Part shown: positions 62,079 to 64,000 of the stretch, piece after piece | How positions within the stretch are numbered: position 1 is the first letter of the stretch | Layout of the letters: every line of letters starts with the position of its first letter | From: Changshengia sp963803165 | GTDB taxonomy: Bacteria; Chloroflexota; Dormibacteria; Aeolococcales; Aeolococcaceae | Direction of reading: 5' to 3' | NCBI GenBank assembly: GCA_963803165.1 | Contig: CAWDLK010000008.1 | Span: 62,001 to 126,000, forward strand | Length of the DNA stretch: 64,000 bases | The notes under the pieces: generated by a model | The model's input: the letters and a program-made list of their open reading frames with translations, nothing else | Database searches by the model: none | Told to the model about the DNA's origin: nothing | Translations under genes and position numbers: made by a program

Positions 62079-62378
62079 GTGCGACAGCGAGGTCAGGGGA
62101 CGGTCGAATCCAGAGTGATCCTGGTCCTGATCGCCATGGTGGTCCTTCTCGTCCTGGGGATCGTCGGCCATCAGATCCGCACCACCTTCTCCAACGTCGG
62201 CCGCCGGCTCTGCGCCTGGCCGAGGGCGGCCGCCTCGCCGCCGGCCGCGTGGGATCGCGGCCGGCCGGGCCGAGCCGGGGTGGCACCGGTGTCCCGCCCG
62301 CCTCGTGCCGCCCCGGGACTAGGATGTGCGCCACGGTGTCGCGCGCGCTCCCCGATCCCCGTACCGCACCGAGGGTGA
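62079..62378 (+). CDS. Flp-type pilin-like protein, atypical C terminus
   Basis: 99 residues from GTG 62079. The first ~45 residues resemble Flp/Fap pilins: RQRGQGTVESRVILVLIAMV, then LVLGIVGHQIRTTFSNVGRR. The usual processing-site region GQGTVEYALIL reads GQGTVESRVIL, so the Tyr is lost. The remaining Pro/Arg-rich residues do not look like a pilin, so the true gene may be shorter or frameshifted. No tad genes are nearby. The rest of 62049-62448 shows nothing else convincing. Confidence 0.5.
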   Translation: MRQRGQGTVESRVILVLIAMVVLLVLGIVGHQIRTTFSNVGRRLCAWPRAAASPPAAWDRGRPGRAGVAPVSRPPRAAPGLGCAPRCRARSPIPVPHRG

Positions 62379-62448
62379 GCCCGCCCCCCAGGACCTCAGC
62401 ACAGACGTCGATGGCGCGTGAGCGCATCCCCCGGCTCGGAGTTGAAAG

Positions 62449-64000
62449 ATGATCCGTCGCCCGCTCGAGCTGACCCCGCTCCCCGACCTTCTCCATGGCA
62501 CCGCGCGTGCGGGCCCGGTCCGGACGCGGCGGCCACAGTACGTCGACCTGCTGCCCCCCTGCAACGCGGGCTGCCCGGCCGGCGAGAACATCCAGGCCTG
62601 GCTCGGCCTGGTGCGGGATGGGCAGCACGAGGAGGCCTGGCGGCAGCTGGTCGACGACAACCCCCTCCCCGCCGTCCACGGCAGGGTCTGCTACCACCCC
62701 TGCGAGGACGTCTGCAACCGCAAGGAGCTGGACAGCCAGGTCTCCATCCACGCCGTGGAGCGCTTCCTCGGCGACCTGGCCCTCGAGCGTGGATGGGCGT
62801 TCCCGGCACCCGCCGAGCCGAGCGGCAAGCGGGTCCTGGTCATCGGCGCCGGTCCCAGCGGCCTCTCGGCCGCCTATCAGCTGGCCCGCCGCGGACACCA
62901 GGTCGAGATCCGGGACCTGAGCCCGGAGCCGGGCGGGATGATGCGGTACGGCATCCCCGCCTACCGGCTGCCCCGCCAGGAGCTGGCGGCCGAGCTGGCC
63001 CGCATCGAGGCCCTGGGGGTGCGCTTCACCCTCGGTCATCGGGTCACCGACCTGGCCGCGGAACGGGCCGAGGGCGGATTCGACGCCGTCTTCGTGGCGG
63101 TGGGCGCCCACCTCTCCAAGCACGTCGACATCCCGGCGCGCGACGCCGGCCGCATCTACGACGCCGTCTCCTTCCTCCGGGAGGTCGCCGCGGGCGGCGA
63201 GCCGGCGGTCGGCCGTCGGGTGGCGGTCTACGGCGGTGGCAACACGGCCATGGATGCGGCCCGGGTGGCCAAGCGGCTGGGCGCGAGCGACGCGCTCATC
63301 GTCTACCGGCGCAACCGGGAGCGGATGCCCGCCCACGAGGAGGAGGCCGAGGCGGCGGAGCGCGAGGGAGTGCGGATCAACTGGCTTCACACCATCACCG
63401 CCTTCGACGGTCCGGAGCTGACCGTGGAGGTGATGGAGCTGGACGGGAACGGCTTCCCGCAGCCCACCGGACGGTTCGAGCAGCTGGCCGCCGACACGCT
63501 CATCCTCGCCGTGGGCCAGGATGCCGACACCGAGTTCCTGCGCCGGGTGCCAGGCGTCGAGTTCAAGAAGGACGGCACCGTCCTGGTGTCCGCCTCGATG
63601 ATGACCGGCAGCCCCGGGGTCTTCGCGGGCGGTGACATGGTCCCCGCCGAGCGCACCGTGACGGTCGGCGTCGGCCACGGCAAGAAGGCCGCGCGCCACA
63701 TCGACGCGTACCTGCGCGGCGTCCCGGGCGAGCTCGCCGCCAAGCACCCGCAGGCCGGCTTCGAGCTCCTCCACCCCTGGTACTTCGCCGACGCCAACGC
63801 GCGGCCTCAGCCCGAGCGTGCGCCCGAGGATCGGGTGGCCGACTTCGCCGAGATCGTCAGCGGCCTCGGCGAGCGGGAGGCCGTGTACGAGGCGCAGCGC
63901 TGCCTCTCCTGCGGCAACTGCTTCGAGTGCGACGGCTGTCTCGGGTCCTGTCCCGAGGACGCGGTGGTCAAGCTCGGCGCCGGCCACCGCTACCGCTTCG
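62449..64000 (+). CDS. GltD-like NAD(P)H-dependent flavoprotein with C-terminal ferredoxin domain (3' truncated by window edge)
   Basis: Open to the right edge; 517 residues are visible from ATG 62449. N-terminal clusters (PPCNAGCPAGENIQAWL; RVCYHPCEDVCNRKELD), FAD site VLVIGAGPSGLSAAYQLARR, NADPH site VAVYGGGNTAMDAARVAKRL, and a C-terminal [4Fe-4S] motif CLSCGNCFECDGCLGSCPED are present. The plan matches glutamate synthase beta subunits and DsrL-like oxidoreductases. Being 400 nt downstream of the Hdr genes, it may feed or drain electrons from them. It could also be a separate enzyme with a partner gene outside the window. Confidence 0.88.
   Translation, partial: MIRRPLELTPLPDLLHGTARAGPVRTRRPQYVDLLPPCNAGCPAGENIQAWLGLVRDGQHEEAWRQLVDDNPLPAVHGRVCYHPCEDVCNRKELDSQVSIHAVERFLGDLALERGWAFPAPAEPSGKRVLVIGAGPSGLSAAYQLARRGHQVEIRDLSPEPGGMMRYGIPAYRLPRQELAAELARIEALGVRFTLGHRVTDLAAERAEGGFDAVFVAVGAHLSKHVDIPARDAGRIYDAVSFLREVAAGGEPAVGRRVAVYGGGNTAMDAARVAKRLGASDALIVYRRNRERMPAHEEEAEAAEREGVRINWLHTITAFDGPELTVEVMELDGNGFPQPTGRFEQLAADTLILAVGQDADTEFLRRVPGVEFKKDGTVLVSASMMTGSPGVFAGGDMVPAERTVTVGVGHGKKAARHIDAYLRGVPGELAAKHPQAGFELLHPWYFADANARPQPERAPEDRVADFAEIVSGLGEREAVYEAQRCLSCGNCFECDGCLGSCPEDAVVKLGAGHRYRF

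Overview
The window is about 64 kb of very GC-rich (roughly 70 percent by eye), densely packed bacterial DNA. Genes overlap by ATGA, GTGA or TGATG, and several promoters put a -10 hexamer only 6-9 nt before the start codon, which suggests leaderless transcription. The imuA-imuB-DUF6504-dnaE2 cassette, ECF-type vitamin uptake and the promoter style point to a Terrabacteria-type soil lineage (Actinomycetota, Chloroflexota or Candidatus Dormibacterota). This is inferred from gene content; there is no rRNA or other marker to settle it.

Layout. 1-5073: the end of a DAHP synthase/chorismate mutase gene, then two drug-export-type ABC pairs around a TetR regulator. 5100-11379: a cobalamin riboswitch followed by a corrinoid-uptake operon. 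It encodes a secreted, membrane-anchored tandem alpha/alpha-toroid protein whose two halves are an exact 810-bp DNA repeat, a DUF4430-like anchored protein, and the EcfT, EcfA and S subunits of an ECF transporter. 11451-18233: a hypothetical gene, a 37-bp perfect palindrome, and the SOS mutagenesis cassette. That cassette has two tandem LexA-like boxes and a frameshift in imuA. 18393-23329: zinc-ribbon, SppA-like (frameshifted), glycosyltransferase-GtrA-GAF, DUF1003 and small PH-like genes. 23479-26399: acetyl-CoA synthetase convergent with a YaaH/SatP acetate transporter. 26591-32099: a five-gene MFS/methyltransferase/ABC efflux operon divergent from an unusual MarR regulator. 32235-39085: nadA, then cell-envelope glycosylation and an amidohydrolase. 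39095-42786: pntAA-pntAB-pntB transhydrogenase and an SDR. 42877-49929: a Doc-like pair, MtfA-type peptidase, a half-size MMPL gene (frameshifted), hemE/hemH with a stand-alone Lrp ligand domain, a Pro-rich membrane protein and tRNA-Gly(CCC). 49958-53286: adenine deaminase, a methyltransferase, an ArsR-type regulator and small genes.

53335-64000 is the most unusual region. An ArsR repressor is divergent from an apparent ten-gene operon: DsrE3-like, TusA, DsrE-like, TusA, MvhD-like, an HdrA with an inserted GltD module, a canonical HdrA, a small winged-helix-like protein, HdrC and HdrB. A GltD-like flavoprotein follows at the window edge. Two copies of an inverted repeat (TTGCG-N6-CGCAA) lie in the divergent control region. 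The arrangement suggests a sulfane-sulfur relay feeding a heterodisulfide-reductase-like complex with its own NAD(P)H module. The gene order differs from the sHdr (hdrC1B1AhypC2B2) clusters known to me.

Three genes (imuA, sppA-like, MMPL) each carry one single-base frame break in an otherwise intact coding region. This could reflect residual assembly indels rather than true decay.
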